Shown: positions 29,428 through 41,906 of the stretch, in pieces
Position numbering within the stretch: position 1 is the first letter of the stretch
How the letters are laid out: the number at the start of each line of letters is the position of its first letter
Origin: Hydractinia symbiolongicarpus
Taxonomy: Eukaryota > Cnidaria > Hydrozoa > Anthoathecata > Hydractiniidae
Length of the DNA stretch: 64,000 nucleotides
Assembly (NCBI RefSeq): GCF_029227915.1
Contig: NC_079876.1
Span: forward strand, 22,818,001-22,882,000
Direction: 5' to 3'
Notes under the pieces: generated by a model
Database searches by the model: none
What the model was told of the DNA's origin: nothing
Seen by the model: the letters and a program-made list of their open reading frames with translations, nothing else
Position numbers and translations under genes: made by a program

Positions 29428-30248
29428 CAAATTTGGATCGATGGGCTCATCAGTGTGAGTACCTCTCGTCGTCTTTCTATTGAAAAATTGTTCACGAGGC
29501 GTGGTAATTCGCAAAAGATGATCTTAATTCTAATCTCCCTTATTTATATAACTACAATTTAGACGCGTATAAAAGATTACTGATTCTCATTGTTACTGAA
29601 AACTTATTCACCAAGACAGCAAGAACCGTGACAAATGTATGTTTTAAAGCGTTGACTCATGAAGTTGGCATTTAGTAATATCTAAAACGTATCTCTGCCT
29701 GCTTATAAGTACGTTTAAAAAGAATGTTTTTTTATTAATACTCTGTATAAACCCCCACACGTTCCCTTTGACTACAAAGTAGTCAACAGATTGTAACGTT
29801 AATTACACCAATTAAACATCAATATGTTATGTTGACAGTAATTTAGGTCTCTCCTCATCAGAGGATGCGAGTATAGTGCATATTTAACAGATATCTATAA
29901 AAGACAAAATATATGCATTGGGGAGAGTTTTTATGCGTTCAATTTATCAGTCCCGTTCGTTTGGCATTTATAATGAAACATACAATACATAAACTTTATG
30001 GTGGACATGATTGATAGATAATAGTGAAAAAAGAAAGTGAACTGAAGAAGTGCGCAACATAAAAACAAATATTTACTTCGCATTAAAAACAGTTGAACAA
30101 TGGAAAAGCTTTCTTTGAACGAATGTTTGGCATAGTTTACCTTCTTTATTGATCTTTAATTCAAGTTAATACATCTTGACCGCATTTATTTTAACGAGAA
30201 GCTTTTTATTCTTTTACTGAATACTCTTTTAAACCGCAAAAACACAAA
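29428..30248. other. Upstream region of the vWA/GPCR gene
   Basis: AT-rich intergenic DNA. No coding sequence or clear promoter element is seen; the transcription start cannot be placed. Confidence 0.45.
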
Positions 30249-31897
30249 ATGGACATTTCTATACATCTTTATGTACTACTGTGCTGTTACTTTCTGAAAG
30301 CAGATGGAATAAAGCCACCACAGGGTAAGTTATATAAGCATGTTTATATGTGTGATATGTACAACAATAACAACAACATTAACCACAACAAACAACAGCA
30401 ACAACAACAAATGGACTAAAAGGAAAACTCACTAGCTAATTTCGCCCTGTTACATGATGCATTTTTCCTGAATTAATTAATATACCCTCAATCCTAAGCA
30501 AAAGCTAAATGATTATTGAAAATTTTCAGATTTATAAGCACACAAACAATCTGCTGCAACAGCTTTGTTGAAAGTTGGTAGCTATATATTAACCACCTCT
30601 ACTTGAAGACAAGATTTAAGTCGAAAATTAACTAAGAATAATATCACCCAAACAGAATTCTCAATTCAAATTTATTGAAAACTTTGCACAAATGAAACCA
30701 CTAAAATGTCAATATTTTATAAGATGAATATCAAACATTATGTTATATCTTTCAGGCCAAAATCAGTCCAAAATGCACAATTTAACAGAGAAAACAAAAA
30801 GGCCACCAATTTTATTATATTCTCCGCAGATTAACAAACGTGACGTAACTGGAAAAGTTTGAACATAATCCTATCAAAAATGCTAACTTTCCGCTCTGAA
30901 TTTCTGTCTGAAAGTTTGAAAATAGTTTATAATTTATAAATAACTTATAAATTAGTTTTTATTAACAAATCCAAGAAATACTGAATCAGTATGAAACCAG
31001 ATGAAAAAGAATTGTATATAATAACTTCAAGTTAGCTTGAAACCAAGTCTTTCTTTTTTTATTTCAGTGTGTGGACAACAAACGTCGATATCATTTTTGG
31101 TAGACTACTCAAAGTCAGTACCGAAGAGTGTTTACAAAGTTCAATATGATTTTGTTCAAACATTGGTTACTCAAAAATTTGGAACTAATAAACTGCAAGT
31201 TAGCCTGGTTGTTTTTCTTAACAGTGGAACTTGCAGTAACACAAATCCCAATTCTAAAATGTACATGAATGTAAAGAATAACGAAATTTTTATAGCTGTC
31301 CATTCGGAAATAAAAAATCCAGGAAACAAAATCAGAAACGATTATAACACAACATGTGCGAATAGACTTTTGTATGGAATTCACAACACATCAAAGACAT
31401 TTGGACAAAGATACACTATAAGTTTTGTTTCTTCGAAATCCCTTTCTGAAGAAAAGTTGACACAAATTATTAAAAATTACGAAAACAATGAGAGATACCT
31501 TATAATTTTTATTAGTGGTGCTAACAATGTTAAAGCCACTTATTATGTTAAACTTTTAAAACGTGGAGGAAATAATTACAAATTAAACAACCGAGATGCT
31601 GAAAATCTACTAAAACAGTTATTGGAAAAGATATGCAGAGTTTATTCAACAACATTGCCTCAAACGAGAACGACAAAACAAAACAGTCCTTCTTCATTAG
31701 CTACGACACAGTCGCTCTCAACTTTTACAAATACAATTAAAACAACTGCCACGTCAGATAATACGACGATGTCAACTAGATCGTCGGTTACAACTTCTGC
31801 GATGACGACAACAGAAAAACCAACAAAACCAACCACACTATTCACGCCTGCTGCAAGGAAAAACATAGGTGGGTTGTTAATGTTTTTGTCGTTCTCG

Positions 31898-31929
<32 letters not shown>

Positions 31930-32926
31930 ACTTTTGTCAGTGTTTTAACGTATGCAATATTCCCTTAGAATGTGGCAAACCCACTGGCATCGCCATATTA
32001 ATCGACTACACTGAAGGCGTACCAGATGCAGTACTCACAGAAATATATCGGATTGAAGTGCGAATGCAGCAAAGATTCAAAGATAACTCATTGGTGAAAA
32101 ATTCACATCAGTACAATGGAGTTTCTTGTGGGAATACAACTAATCTTCAACTAGATGATCCGGTGAGTAATCCACGTAAAACCTACCGAATGGATAGTGC
32201 AAACGTTTGCTTGAAAGAATATCTCAAAAGTCTTACAAATGATGGTAGTAGACGCAGGAGAAACTTTTATTCCATGAACATAGCATTATCAACATCGGTC
32301 GAAGAATGGATTCCAGATCACATCAAACAGAAAAATATTGATGCATCTAAATATTTAGTCTTCTTTGTAAATGCATCAGATGGCGAACAGAGAATATTTG
32401 ATATCAATCTTCCTACAAAGGATAACTTACTTATTAATGACATCAACGACTTATTAGACAAAATAATTTTATTCGTATGTCAATACACTCCAACAGCAAC
32501 GCCAGTAACAGCAACTAAAAGACAAGGGTCATCGACATTCTACCTTCCAACTACTTCTACATCTCGTTCACGCCCTTCTCAACCAACACGTTCTTCTCGC
32601 CCTTCTCGTCCATACTCCAGTTCAAGCACTTCTCGTCCAACACGTCCTTCTCGTCCGTCCACCGATTCACGCACTTCTCGCCCATCACGACGTTCTCGTG
32701 CGCCACACACTTCTCGTAAGTAACAATCTTTATAATTTTTTTCAAGCATTGTATGAGTTACTAGTGATTTGATTTTACTGTGTCGTGGTTTCTACTTATT
32801 TTAATTCATTTTCTGGGTGTGTTTTTTGTAGAGTTCCCGAAAAGAATAACTGGCCAAAATAATTATATTTCATTTTGTTTAATTTATTTGTAGCAACCAA
32901 TACTAAACGAAAAAAGTTAAAAAAAG
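30249..32926 (+). CDS. N-terminal exons: signal peptide and two vWA-like domains
   Basis: Exon 1 (30249-30324) encodes a signal peptide (MDISIHLYVLLCCYFLKADG) and ends at GTAAGT. Exon 2 (31068-31868) starts VCGQQTSISFLVDYSKSV: a von Willebrand A fold start with the metal-site pattern D-x-S-x-S, followed by a Thr/Ser-rich stalk. Exon 3 (31969-32715) starts ECGKPTGIAILIDYTEGV, a second vWA-like domain whose metal site is weaker (DYTEG), and ends in a Ser/Arg/Pro-rich stalk. A short exon 4 (32894-32926) encodes PTNTKRKKLKK. All junctions are phase 1 and join without stops. vWA domains bind adhesion ligands outside the cell. The phase also fits the exon at 33917, so this is probably the ectodomain of the adhesion GPCR downstream. 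Confidence 0.75.
31894..31932 (+). repeat. (TTG)n microsatellite in intron
   Basis: A run of GTT/TTG units just after the exon 2 donor, in the short intron 31869-31968. Read through, it would give poly-Leu, but the splice sites on both sides remove it. Confidence 0.8.
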
Positions 32927-33916
32927 GTAAGAATGCATAATGAAAAAGATTCTGTTGAAAGAAGATTCAGAAAATTTTGTTGTTTCAAATCAAAAATCAA
33001 ATAAATTTGCAGTTATTCTGATTGGACTTTTAAATATACTTGTATTTTTTTATTTTGTTATGGTGTTCTTAAAAGCTTGTTTTCCAAAGAGGGCGATGAG
33101 CTCCTCGACTTCAAGAGATCGCAAAAGACGTCGCTGTACCTCATCGCCTAGCATGATTCTCGTCGCCATTTCATAATAGAATCAATCAAACAACATCAAA
33201 ACAGGAGGGCGTCTTTTATTCTAGAAACATACTTTTTGGCTTTAGCCTGAATATTTCCTAACTTCAAAGGAGATTTTTTAGAAAATTTATAGAGGATAAA
33301 AATCCTGTTTTATCCCTTAAAAATCATTTTTTAGCGAACACTCTGTCAATATATCAATTTTTTCAAATTAATATTTTGCGAGGTTAGCAATAAAATTAAA
33401 TTTCTTATCAAAAAGTACGTGTTATTACAAAGTAAATAAAAAAAAGAAAAAGAAAGAAGGAGAAAAAGAAGGAAGTATTTTCTCAAAAGTCTTCAGTAGA
33501 TAAACAAAGAAATCATTTCACATGACTTTATAAATTTTATGAATTTAAATATTAGTTCATTCACGACCAAATTCTTTTTTCAGCTTCCTTCTGATATCAC
33601 TTTCCTCACTTTTAATAATGATCATGTCTGAATGCAGAAAATTACCATACGCCATTTAAAAAAGAACAAAAGAAGTCTTTCTTTCACTGCCGCAGCGACG
33701 AGAAAGGCAACGAGCTCAAAAGTTTCATCTTTTTGTTATTTTCCATCTGTGCGCCAAGGGAAACTTATTGAACACCAGGCCTTAGAGATTATTGCAACGA
33801 AAACAAAAGCATTACTGCAGATTATATTTTACTTTTAGCGTAGATGATTTTTCGCATCAAATAATTTTATGTTTGTAGTACCTTTCTAATTTTTCCCTTT
33901 TTCCTCACTATTTTAG
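32927..33916. other. Large intron between vWA and GAIN exons
   Basis: Begins GTAAGA and ends TATTTTAG. It contains an open frame at 32940-33176 with one membrane-span-like stretch, starting 13 bases after the donor; it might be an alternative last exon giving a soluble-to-anchored switch, but nothing else supports this. A purine-rich tract lies at 33435-33475. Confidence 0.4.
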
Positions 33917-36900
33917 AAATCAGAAACTTCACATCACAAAATATTACAACTGAGCAGCTTTCAAACACAACTTGGGCAACCGTAAGTTTCTGTGTTCTTT
34001 ACTAGTGCTCTTTTTTACTTCTGAATAAAAAAAGGTTAATAACATTGTTTTAATCTGTTTATAAAAATTTGTAACGCTTTGAAACGGTAGTTTTCTCTTT
34101 TCTCAATTACAATAATTTACAGTCAGAATAATTGACGCAGGACTATAAAGTGAAGGTTACACCTACCATTTAAAATATCACTGTAACAACAAAAAATAAT
34201 TATGGAGGCGAATATAAGAAAAAGTAAAAACTATAAATAATTATCACGGCTTATCAAATTCGTGTCACACGTGGAATCGCAATGCACATGCTGGCATTTT
34301 TGCACATCAAGGTGTTGTATTGCACAGCTATTAATAAATGCTGTCAAAAATGCTTTAAACAAATAAAAATTACAAAAAATATAAGATTTTTTTGTTACAG
34401 AATTTCCTACAGTCCTCATCTGAACTGTTGAATCAAACGCAACAAAAAGATACAGATGTGGAGGTAAAGTTTGCTCTATTCCGTATCTGTTGTGCAACTC
34501 TTGTGAGAGTATCACCTAGAAGCACCAGGTATGTATACCTGATGTTACTATAAATGATATGTTAAGAAATATTCTCGCTGCAATCAAAATGTTTACCTGT
34601 GGTAGGGCGTTATAGTTATAATAACTTTCTGTTCTTACCTTGCTTTTGTTTTTTAACAGGAAGACGAGGCTGAAGAAATGATGAAGTTTATAGAAGAAAC
34701 ATTAGTTAAAGTTGGAACTAGCCTGCCTGTTGGAGCGTCTGTCAGTATTGTGACAGAAAGTCTTGGTAAATGCAATCAATTCTTACTAAATTCTTTTTAA
34801 GGGGGTAACTGTGATGTAACGACCAAAAACTGTTGCCTTGCAGTTTGAACCTGCACTGCTACCAATGAAATTTTGTCAAATGTGACTTATATTATATAAT
34901 GTTTTTTTCTAAGCGTAGGTCGAATAGTGGTGGGGTGATTGCAAATTTGCATCCTTACCTCAGCGCACAATAATAGTAGCAACGTCAAGTTATTAAAGCT
35001 AAAAGTTGTAAAAAGCAAACAAGTGCAGCAATGCTTGAATGCTAAAACGTGTGATAAGCCTAAGCATTACGTAAATTTGAACAACAGGATTAAATATGCG
35101 TAAAAAACTTTTGAGTATGCTTAACCAAGTCTCTAAAATACGCTTAAATAAAAACGTAGTGATCATTAACTTGAAAAACGTAATAATCACTTTTTTTTAT
35201 ATTACTTACATATTATTTACAACAAAACTTCTGAGATAATGACTTTGAAATACTGTGGTAACAGTTATCTCCTTGGCTGATCCTCACTTTTATACCCAGC
35301 ATTGCTAATTTGTTTTAGTAAATCTAAACATAAATTAAAAGTGTTAAAAAGAACGTGATAAGTAAAAATGAACAATAAGTTGTGACTCTAACGCGGGTTG
35401 AATCCTCGCACTGGAAGTAAAAAAGCTTTCCTAAAATATCTTAGCTTAGTAACTTTTGTTGAAAAGCATCCTTGTTATATTTTGGTAATTTTTTTCTTCC
35501 ATTTATTTATATCTCTCTTAATTATAATTAGACCTTAAAGGCTCATTTCCATCTGACTGCATTCGCCGCTACTTTCATATCAGCGCGAAAAAATAGAGAT
35601 TTTATCTAAGTGCGCACACGCTAACAGAAAAGCTCGTGAGCTTTTTTACGTTATAGCGGGGAATACAGTTGGAAGAAAACGAGACTTATAATGATTTGGC
35701 TGCTCTTATATGTTTAGTTGCTGATGTCACTGCAGTGGAAACAAAAACATTTCAAGGTTATCTGTTTCCAAATCAGAGTACAACTGAAAACAAAGCATCT
35801 TTGTTGAATTTACCACACAATTTATTAAAAAATTCAACTTCAGGTAATTATTCTTAGTCACAGCCTATGACAAAATTCATCTAGATAATGATATGCTTAG
35901 GTTTTGCCTAGCTTTCTTTCTGTTTTATAACAGCACTCAGTCAGTCACTGTTCTATGACACCGACAATAAAAGGTACACCAATAAGGGGAGCTTTAAATT
36001 ATAATTTGACATTACTGTGTTCATTTCAGATAAAACAGGTATCGTAGGAATGAAGTTTAAGCCTTTGGTATCCATGAAAAAAGTTGCGTAAGGCTCTGAT
36101 TTTTTATTTCGATAATATCTCCACCTTGATCTTAGTTCGTTTTGTGTAATAACCAATTAAAAGTTGCAAAATTTCTGACTGTGTTTAGGAATCATCTTGC
36201 AGTTGGAGATGATGTGATTTCTATATCAGTAGATCCTCCAGTTAGGACACCATTTGAAGAACCAATAAATTATACAATGATACGAATACAGGTAAAATCT
36301 ATTCCATCTCCATCTAGACTCGACACCCTTGTTTATATATATAAACAAAGCATTCTTTGTTTTATTTCTTTATTAGGGTTTCATTTAACTCTTATAGCGT
36401 GTAAAATTTACAGCCTTAAAAAAGCTGTTTGCTGAAAAGAAATTGTTTAAATTGCAAATAAACTTTTCAAGGGTTAAGTATTATTTCTGGGTTAATTTAG
36501 AACAATTTTAATCATCAACAATGTGTTTATTGGAATACAAGGTAAGTCAGAAATCAAACCTAGTTTGTAAACAGTGGGTCTGAATGCTAGTTAAATGTAC
36601 TAGTATTCATAACAGTAGACATAGAAATATAAATATAAAAATATGTTGTTGTTATTATGCTTGAACACATGTCATATTACATCCAGATTATTTATGACTA
36701 AACGGCTTAATGTTCCTTTTTGCCATGTATTTCGATAAGAGTCATAAAATTGTTTGCAAGCAGCACTTTCCTTACTTGTCTAAAACACTAAGGCAAGTAA
36801 ATTATTTATCCTACTCAGGCTGCGATTTCGCTTGGTGGGAAAGGGGAAAAAATGTTTTTGGTCCTTGCATTCTGATTGATTAACATGATTGACTTTAAAC

Positions 36901-37300
36901 TCGCAATAGCTGAATTTTACTTTCTATGTCTTTGATTAATAAGAACAGTACAATATATATTTTTGCTGCAGTCAACGTTTAACCCGACATGTGTGTGCCA
37001 ATTAAGTTTGAAAATAAGACAGAATTTCTGTACACGGTCTTTAACCGGGTTACTTATACCCCAACTTGAACAAAGTTGAGTCTGTCGCTTGTAAGTTTTT
37101 TCATTTCCATTTTGCCTGCACAAGAACATCCTGTAAAACAGTAATAATCATTTAAATAACCATCTTCTTATGCTTTCCGCAGTTTGGAGAAATGGGATTC
37201 GTTTGGCTGTAACGTCAGTGAAATCAGTGAAGAATATATTACTTGCCAATGCACACACATGACTTCATTCTCCATTTTAATGCAAGTCAAAGATTTCGAG
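33917..37300 (+). CDS. GAIN and GPS exons of adhesion GPCR
   Basis: Exons seen: 33917-33981 (EIRNFTSQNITTEQLSNTTW), 34401-34463, 34660-34765 (helical, EEMMKFIEETLVKV), 35669-35843, 36030-36087 (GIVGMKFKPLVSM), 36189-36291 (VGDDVISISVDPP), tentatively 36973-36995 (STFNPTCV) and 37183-37300. The last carries the GPS: WDSFGCNVSEI, then CQCTHMTSFSILM, with the cleavage site after HM before Thr. The phases join except between 34765 (phase 1) and 35669 (phase 0), so one small exon or a different splice site is missed there. GAIN domains self-cleave at the GPS to leave a tethered Thr-starting agonist. Several N-x-S/T sites indicate a glycosylated ectodomain. Confidence 0.75.
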
Positions 37301-37545
37301 GTAATCGCCTTTACTATATTCGTTAAGACATGGTGTATTCAAAGATTTATTCCTTCAGGACACAATGGCAAATTTAAGTATTTTTCTTTTGAATTCATGC
37401 CTTGCAGACCTACTCTATCTACCATTTTGTTGGTATTTTGAATTTTTGTTGCTGTTTTAACTGGGGCATGGATTTGCACCTTTGGATGCAATGTTTGTTT
37501 GACTTGAATTCTGATTACCTAGTAACCTCTCGTTTAATTTTATAG

Positions 37546-39943
37546 ATTGCAGATAAACATGTATTTGCTTTAGCAGTTCTCACCTACGTTGGATGTGGAG
37601 TGTCAGTCGCCTCTTGTATCTGCCTGATACTGATCTATGTTTGTCTTAGGTAAATGGTTCATAGGAAGGATCACGTATCTTAACTTTCTGACTCCATTTT
37701 AATCCAAAGTTCCCCGGTGGGAATTACAATTATTAAGGGCGCATGAACCCTCTACATGCAGCCCTGGATTCATACATACGTTATCTCTATAAGCTCTGCA
37801 CGTGTTGTTATATTGTCACATGTGATGTAGTTTGTTCGGCTTGCAATTGTGCCGACTGCAGATCGACTCCTAAATATTGTTAGAGTTAACGATGCTCGCG
37901 GTATCTTTGTCCTGCATTTAGTTTTAACAGTAATCATGATATAACAAAATGGATTAGTATAAAATAAAGAATGCTTAACAACACTTTTAAAAACATATAG
38001 CTTTTCCGCTGAGAAAGGAATTTACTTCTAAACTTTGCAGAAAAATTATTAGGAAAATATGAGATTCCAAGCATTTTAAGACATTTGCGACACAGATAAA
38101 TTAATAAATTTTTTATTATCGAGCGTTCAAAAGAAATGAATTATGATTACATATATATTACCAGGGTTGGTTATGGTTTCAAAATATCTTTCAAACATCC
38201 TTTTTGTTATTTTTAGGCGTATGTTAAGGATTGACCGAAATGTTATTCACGTGAATCTATCTTTTGCCATAGCAATTGCCAATGCATTGTTTTTAAGTGC
38301 TGATTCTGCAACTAAAAAAAAGGTGAGGTGTATGACTTTAATAAGTTTGGGAAATAACCTTGACCTTCGATGTGAACGTGCCTGAAACAGTAAAAACGTA
38401 TTCTTTAATAACCTGGTATAATCCCTGCGTCAACCATTAGCTACTAGACACAAGTTTGAGGGAGGTTAAAAACACATACTGTACCATCAAAACACATCGT
38501 ACACAATAAAAAGCTTATGTAAACGTTACCTTAGTCAAACTGATATTTATAGCATCCACAAAACTTGTCTAGGCATTTCGTTCTTTTTTAATTCTGCTCA
38601 AACAGGAACTTATGGTCCCTTAAATGCAGTCTTTAAAGCCGTTATTGTTTTAACAGTTCACAATCAATATTAAACGTTTACTTGTCTTGGGCCTTCTATT
38701 CTGTCACTTTAAAAAATGACCAAATAAAATAACCGAAAAGAATAAGATACAATAGTATTATTCTTTTTTTTTTATCTTAGGATATATGCTTAGGAATATC
38801 GATCGGCATGTTGTATTTTTACCTAGCAACTTTTTTCTGGATGTTCGTGGAAGGAGTACACGTCTATCTAATGATGTTCAAAGTTTTTAAAAGCAAAAAG
38901 AGAATGCCGATTTATTTATTGATTGGTTGGGGTGAGTTTGTTTCCGGTTTTTACTTATTGGTTAATAAAAGAATAAATGTTTGGTTCCACAAATTCAGCG
39001 CTTTTTTTACTTTTAAATCTCCTCTCAGATCCCAACGAAAGGTGGAGATATAGGAAATTATTCTCCATTCCTCTGGCGTACGTTACACTAACTTTTCTTA
39101 TCAAACGTTCTGAATTTACTCTTTAATTTGTTCAAAATTAAAAAAATTAAAATCGAGCTTAATCTTGTAGAGTTGAATTATTGTTTGAAAGAATCGTTCC
39201 AACTGACTATCCATTGCAACTTAGTATAGTTATCTTTTTTTTTAATAGTTTTTCCTGCTTTTATTACTGCTGGAGTTTCTCTGAAATATCACAGCTTGAT
39301 GACGACGGAAGAATTTTGTTGGTTGTCAACCGAAAAAGGCGTTATATGGGCATTTGTTGGTCCCGCTCTTTTCGTTATAGTTGTCAACACTGTTATTCTG
39401 TGTATGACACTGGTGGCGTCTAGACGAATAAGTGTGGGCGACGACGGTGAACCTGAGTTAAAACGTATCGCCCGTTTGACGTTAGTGCTAATGCCTATCT
39501 TTGGCATTTCATGGGTCATAGGAGTCTTTGCTATCAACGAGCAAACGATTTTATTTCAGTATATATTCACCGCCGTAAATGTTTTCCAAGGTCTTTTTAT
39601 TTTCATCGGGTATGGAATGATGAATAACGAAGTGCGTCGGGAGGCTTCGCGACGAAAACAAATGTTCCATTCTGCTGACATCAGCCGTTCAATATCCACA
39701 GGGAAAACAAATTATGCATCGACAATGAAATCACACAGGTTTTCATCCGTCGATAACCCGACATATAATGGGGGTTACTTGACATCAACCAGTGATGCAG
39801 TTGACACGCCGTCACCTAGCAACAGTTACCGCAGTTCGATTGTTGGTGATGCCCCACAAGATAAAGAACCGGACTATGCGATCAACGAAAGCTATCGCTC
39901 TTCCACCTTTCTTACCCAACAAAGATATTTAACCAAGATATGA
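37546..39943 (+). CDS. Seven-transmembrane exons of adhesion GPCR
   Basis: Exon 37546-37649 gives TM1 (FALAVLTYVGCGVSVAS), 38217-38322 TM2 (RNVIHVNLSFAIAIANALFL), 38781-38931 TM3-TM4 start (LATFFWMFVEGVHVYLM, YLLIGWG), and 39249-39943 the rest: FPAFITAGVSL, FCWLSTEKGVIWAFVGPALF, TM6 (VLMPIFGISWVIGVF), TM7 (FTAVNVFQGLFIFIGYGMMN) and a Ser-rich cytoplasmic tail to a TGA. FVEGVHVYLM, CWLS and LFGISW-like motifs are hallmarks of adhesion-family (class B2) receptors. All phases join. AATAAA signals follow at about 40093 and 40112. Expression control cannot be read from the sequence. Confidence 0.88.
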
Positions 39944-40949
39944 TAGCTGTAACACATTTTCGACTAAATGGTTGCATGTAACAATACTATTAAATTGTTT
40001 CGAGATAAAAATATCTAACGTAACGAACAAAAAAGAGTTTTGGACAAAAATCGTTGTCACGTGCTTCTGAGATCATTATATAAACTGTTGAATAAAAACT
40101 TTTCTAGAAAATAAAGTTTTATGTTGTTAATAATACTGTACAGCGCAGATTAAAAATTGTATCAAAAAATCTAGTTTTCCCTTTTTTTTCTTAAGATCTG
40201 AGCTAATTCATTACCTTATTACACTTTTATAATAGAGGAGATAATCTTAAAAAACAAGATGGGTACACAGGTCTCAGCAGTAATATCCCGACCTCTTTAT
40301 ATAATTGGTTCTTTACTTTCTTAGCTGGTACAGAAGACAGTCTTGTGAAAGCTAAAATAAAAATTATAATTCTTTTTCTTTTGCAGAAATTTTTATAGTG
40401 TAAACCTTCAAACTTTACTTTCTCCAGCAAAACACATTTCAAGTTGTTATTGACTACTCGACATCAGAAATGGTGAAATTGGGAAAGTGAAAATCGAGAG
40501 AATAAGCGCTGTTTTCGACGTTCTGCGATAAGTCGGGAACGAAGTTTCTTTTCTGATTCTGCACTACAATGTAACCCGACTTTTCGGTTTATGCCCATGC
40601 GCATCAAAATAGTATAAATACACGTGTTGTATTGTCGGCCAAGCCTCGGCCTTTGGTTGCGTGGAAAGCATCGCAAACTTTAACTGTCATTAAAATTAAT
40701 TGATGCAATTTTCGTTTTATGTTCCTCACCGAAGCAAATAATCAAGAAAGTGTAGGCGTGAAGAAGAACAGACGGACATCGACAACTGTAAAGTGGCAAG
40801 CTTCACGGTTTTCTTTCTTGGAAAATACGCACAAAAGATGCAATCCAAATTTGGTCGTGGATACTAAGAAAGTTTTTTATCCAGTTGCTGGTCACAAGTC
40901 GGTGATGAATATGAAATATGTTTTGATGTACCACTGTATATGTACCACT
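39944..40949. other. 3' untranslated region and intergenic DNA
   Basis: Polyadenylation signals are at about 40093 and 40112. Open frames at 40227-40442 and 40464-40676 (-) and 40719-40985 (+) have no recognisable features. The region ends at a short BEL/Pao LTR-like sequence at 40950. Confidence 0.45.
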
Positions 40950-40989
40950 TGTTATAAACGACGACTAATATCTCAAATAACCTAACTAA

Positions 40990-41293
40990 ATATATATAGG
41001 ACTGTAACTTCTGCTCCTCGTACTATGTTGTTCTTGCTGGTAATTAGTTCTCATACACGTCCCGTTCTCCATCGTGATCTCTTTGTTTTCGGGTCTCCTA
41101 TCAAGACAATGTCTCCAACGTTTATTTCGCATTTACTACTTCGCTCGTTTCGTAAACTTCTCTTTTGTTTATCACGTAATTCAGTTAAATGTTCTACAGA
41201 CCAACGTTTCCAAAACAAGTTCAATAACTTATCAAGTTTTTCATTCATTTCAACAACATCGTTTTCGTTACTGTCACTGTGGTTTTTACCCAA
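40990..41293 (-). pseudogene. BEL/Pao integrase C-terminal domain
   Basis: The frame gives FWKRWSVEHLTELRDKQK, then EINVGDIVLIGDPKTKRSRW, then after one stop ELITSKNNIVRGAEV: the conserved end of BEL/Pao Pol (DUF5641 type), which follows the integrase core. The catalytic core is missing, replaced by the Helitron-like units at 41315-42650. Confidence 0.75.
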
Positions 41294-41314
41294 TCGTCAT
41301 CCACAGATGTATAA

Positions 41315-41906
41315 TCTATATAATAATACGCCAGTTTTGTCTGTCTGTCTGTCTGTCACTTTTGCAAAGTGGATTATATTTTTCATAATTTTCTTTAACA
41401 AATTTTATAAAACATCGCCTATAAAATTGGTCTGTAATTTACCAAACTTTAACGTTAAAATAGTATTGGCGTCAAAGGAAAGTTAATTAAGATTAGTTAA
41501 GCCATTACAGTGCACTTAAAACTTTGAGGCCAAATAACTTGGAAACGAGGTGGTGATGTCAATGATTTTTCACCGCGTGGGTAACTAGGGACCACCTAGG
41601 ACCAATTTGGGTAATTTTCTCAAACCTGGGTGCCCGAATCCGTTTCGGAATGGACGGGTTGATGACGTCATAAAAAACCTTTAAACCTTGATATCTCTGC
41701 AACCGTTTGTCAAAAGTACATGATCCTATACATTTTCTTGATCAGCGTTTTAAGATCTATATGATGAAGGCAACAGGTATACACATTTCCGAGAAAAAAA
41801 ATTTGTGTTCTGACATGTCTCTGCTGACGTCATCAAAATTTAAATGACGGTCGTTTTTCTCTGTTATCCTGCCTAAGTGGATCTTTCTACGGGCTTTATC
41901 GACTAG
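41315..41906 (+). mobile_element. Helitron-like unit inside BEL/Pao integrase, unit 1
   Basis: Inserted after A: starts TCTATATAATAATACGCCAG, then (GTCT)n, and ends GTGGATCTTTCTACGGGCTT..CGACTAG. Same family as 7383-9098. Non-autonomous. Confidence 0.65.

Noticed and set aside
31869-31948. Poly-Leu stretch that could be a membrane anchor ending the first vWA protein
   Set aside because: It is encoded by the intronic TTG microsatellite. A donor at 31869 and an acceptor at 31968 with matching phases remove it. An unspliced form ending there cannot be excluded.
32940-33176. Open frame with a membrane span after exon 4
   Set aside because: No family, poor codon pattern, and it starts inside an intron just after a good donor. 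Mentioned only as a possible alternative exon.
37355-37445. Frame reading NLSIFLLNSCLADLLYLPFC, like TM2 of a rhodopsin-type GPCR
   Set aside because: It lies in the intron between the GPS and TM1 exons, ends at a stop soon after, and no other rhodopsin-type segment is found nearby. The adhesion-GPCR exons join well without it.
41025-41486. Plus-strand frame of 153 codons
   Set aside because: It is the antisense of the BEL/Pao integrase C-terminal domain plus the start of a Helitron-like unit.
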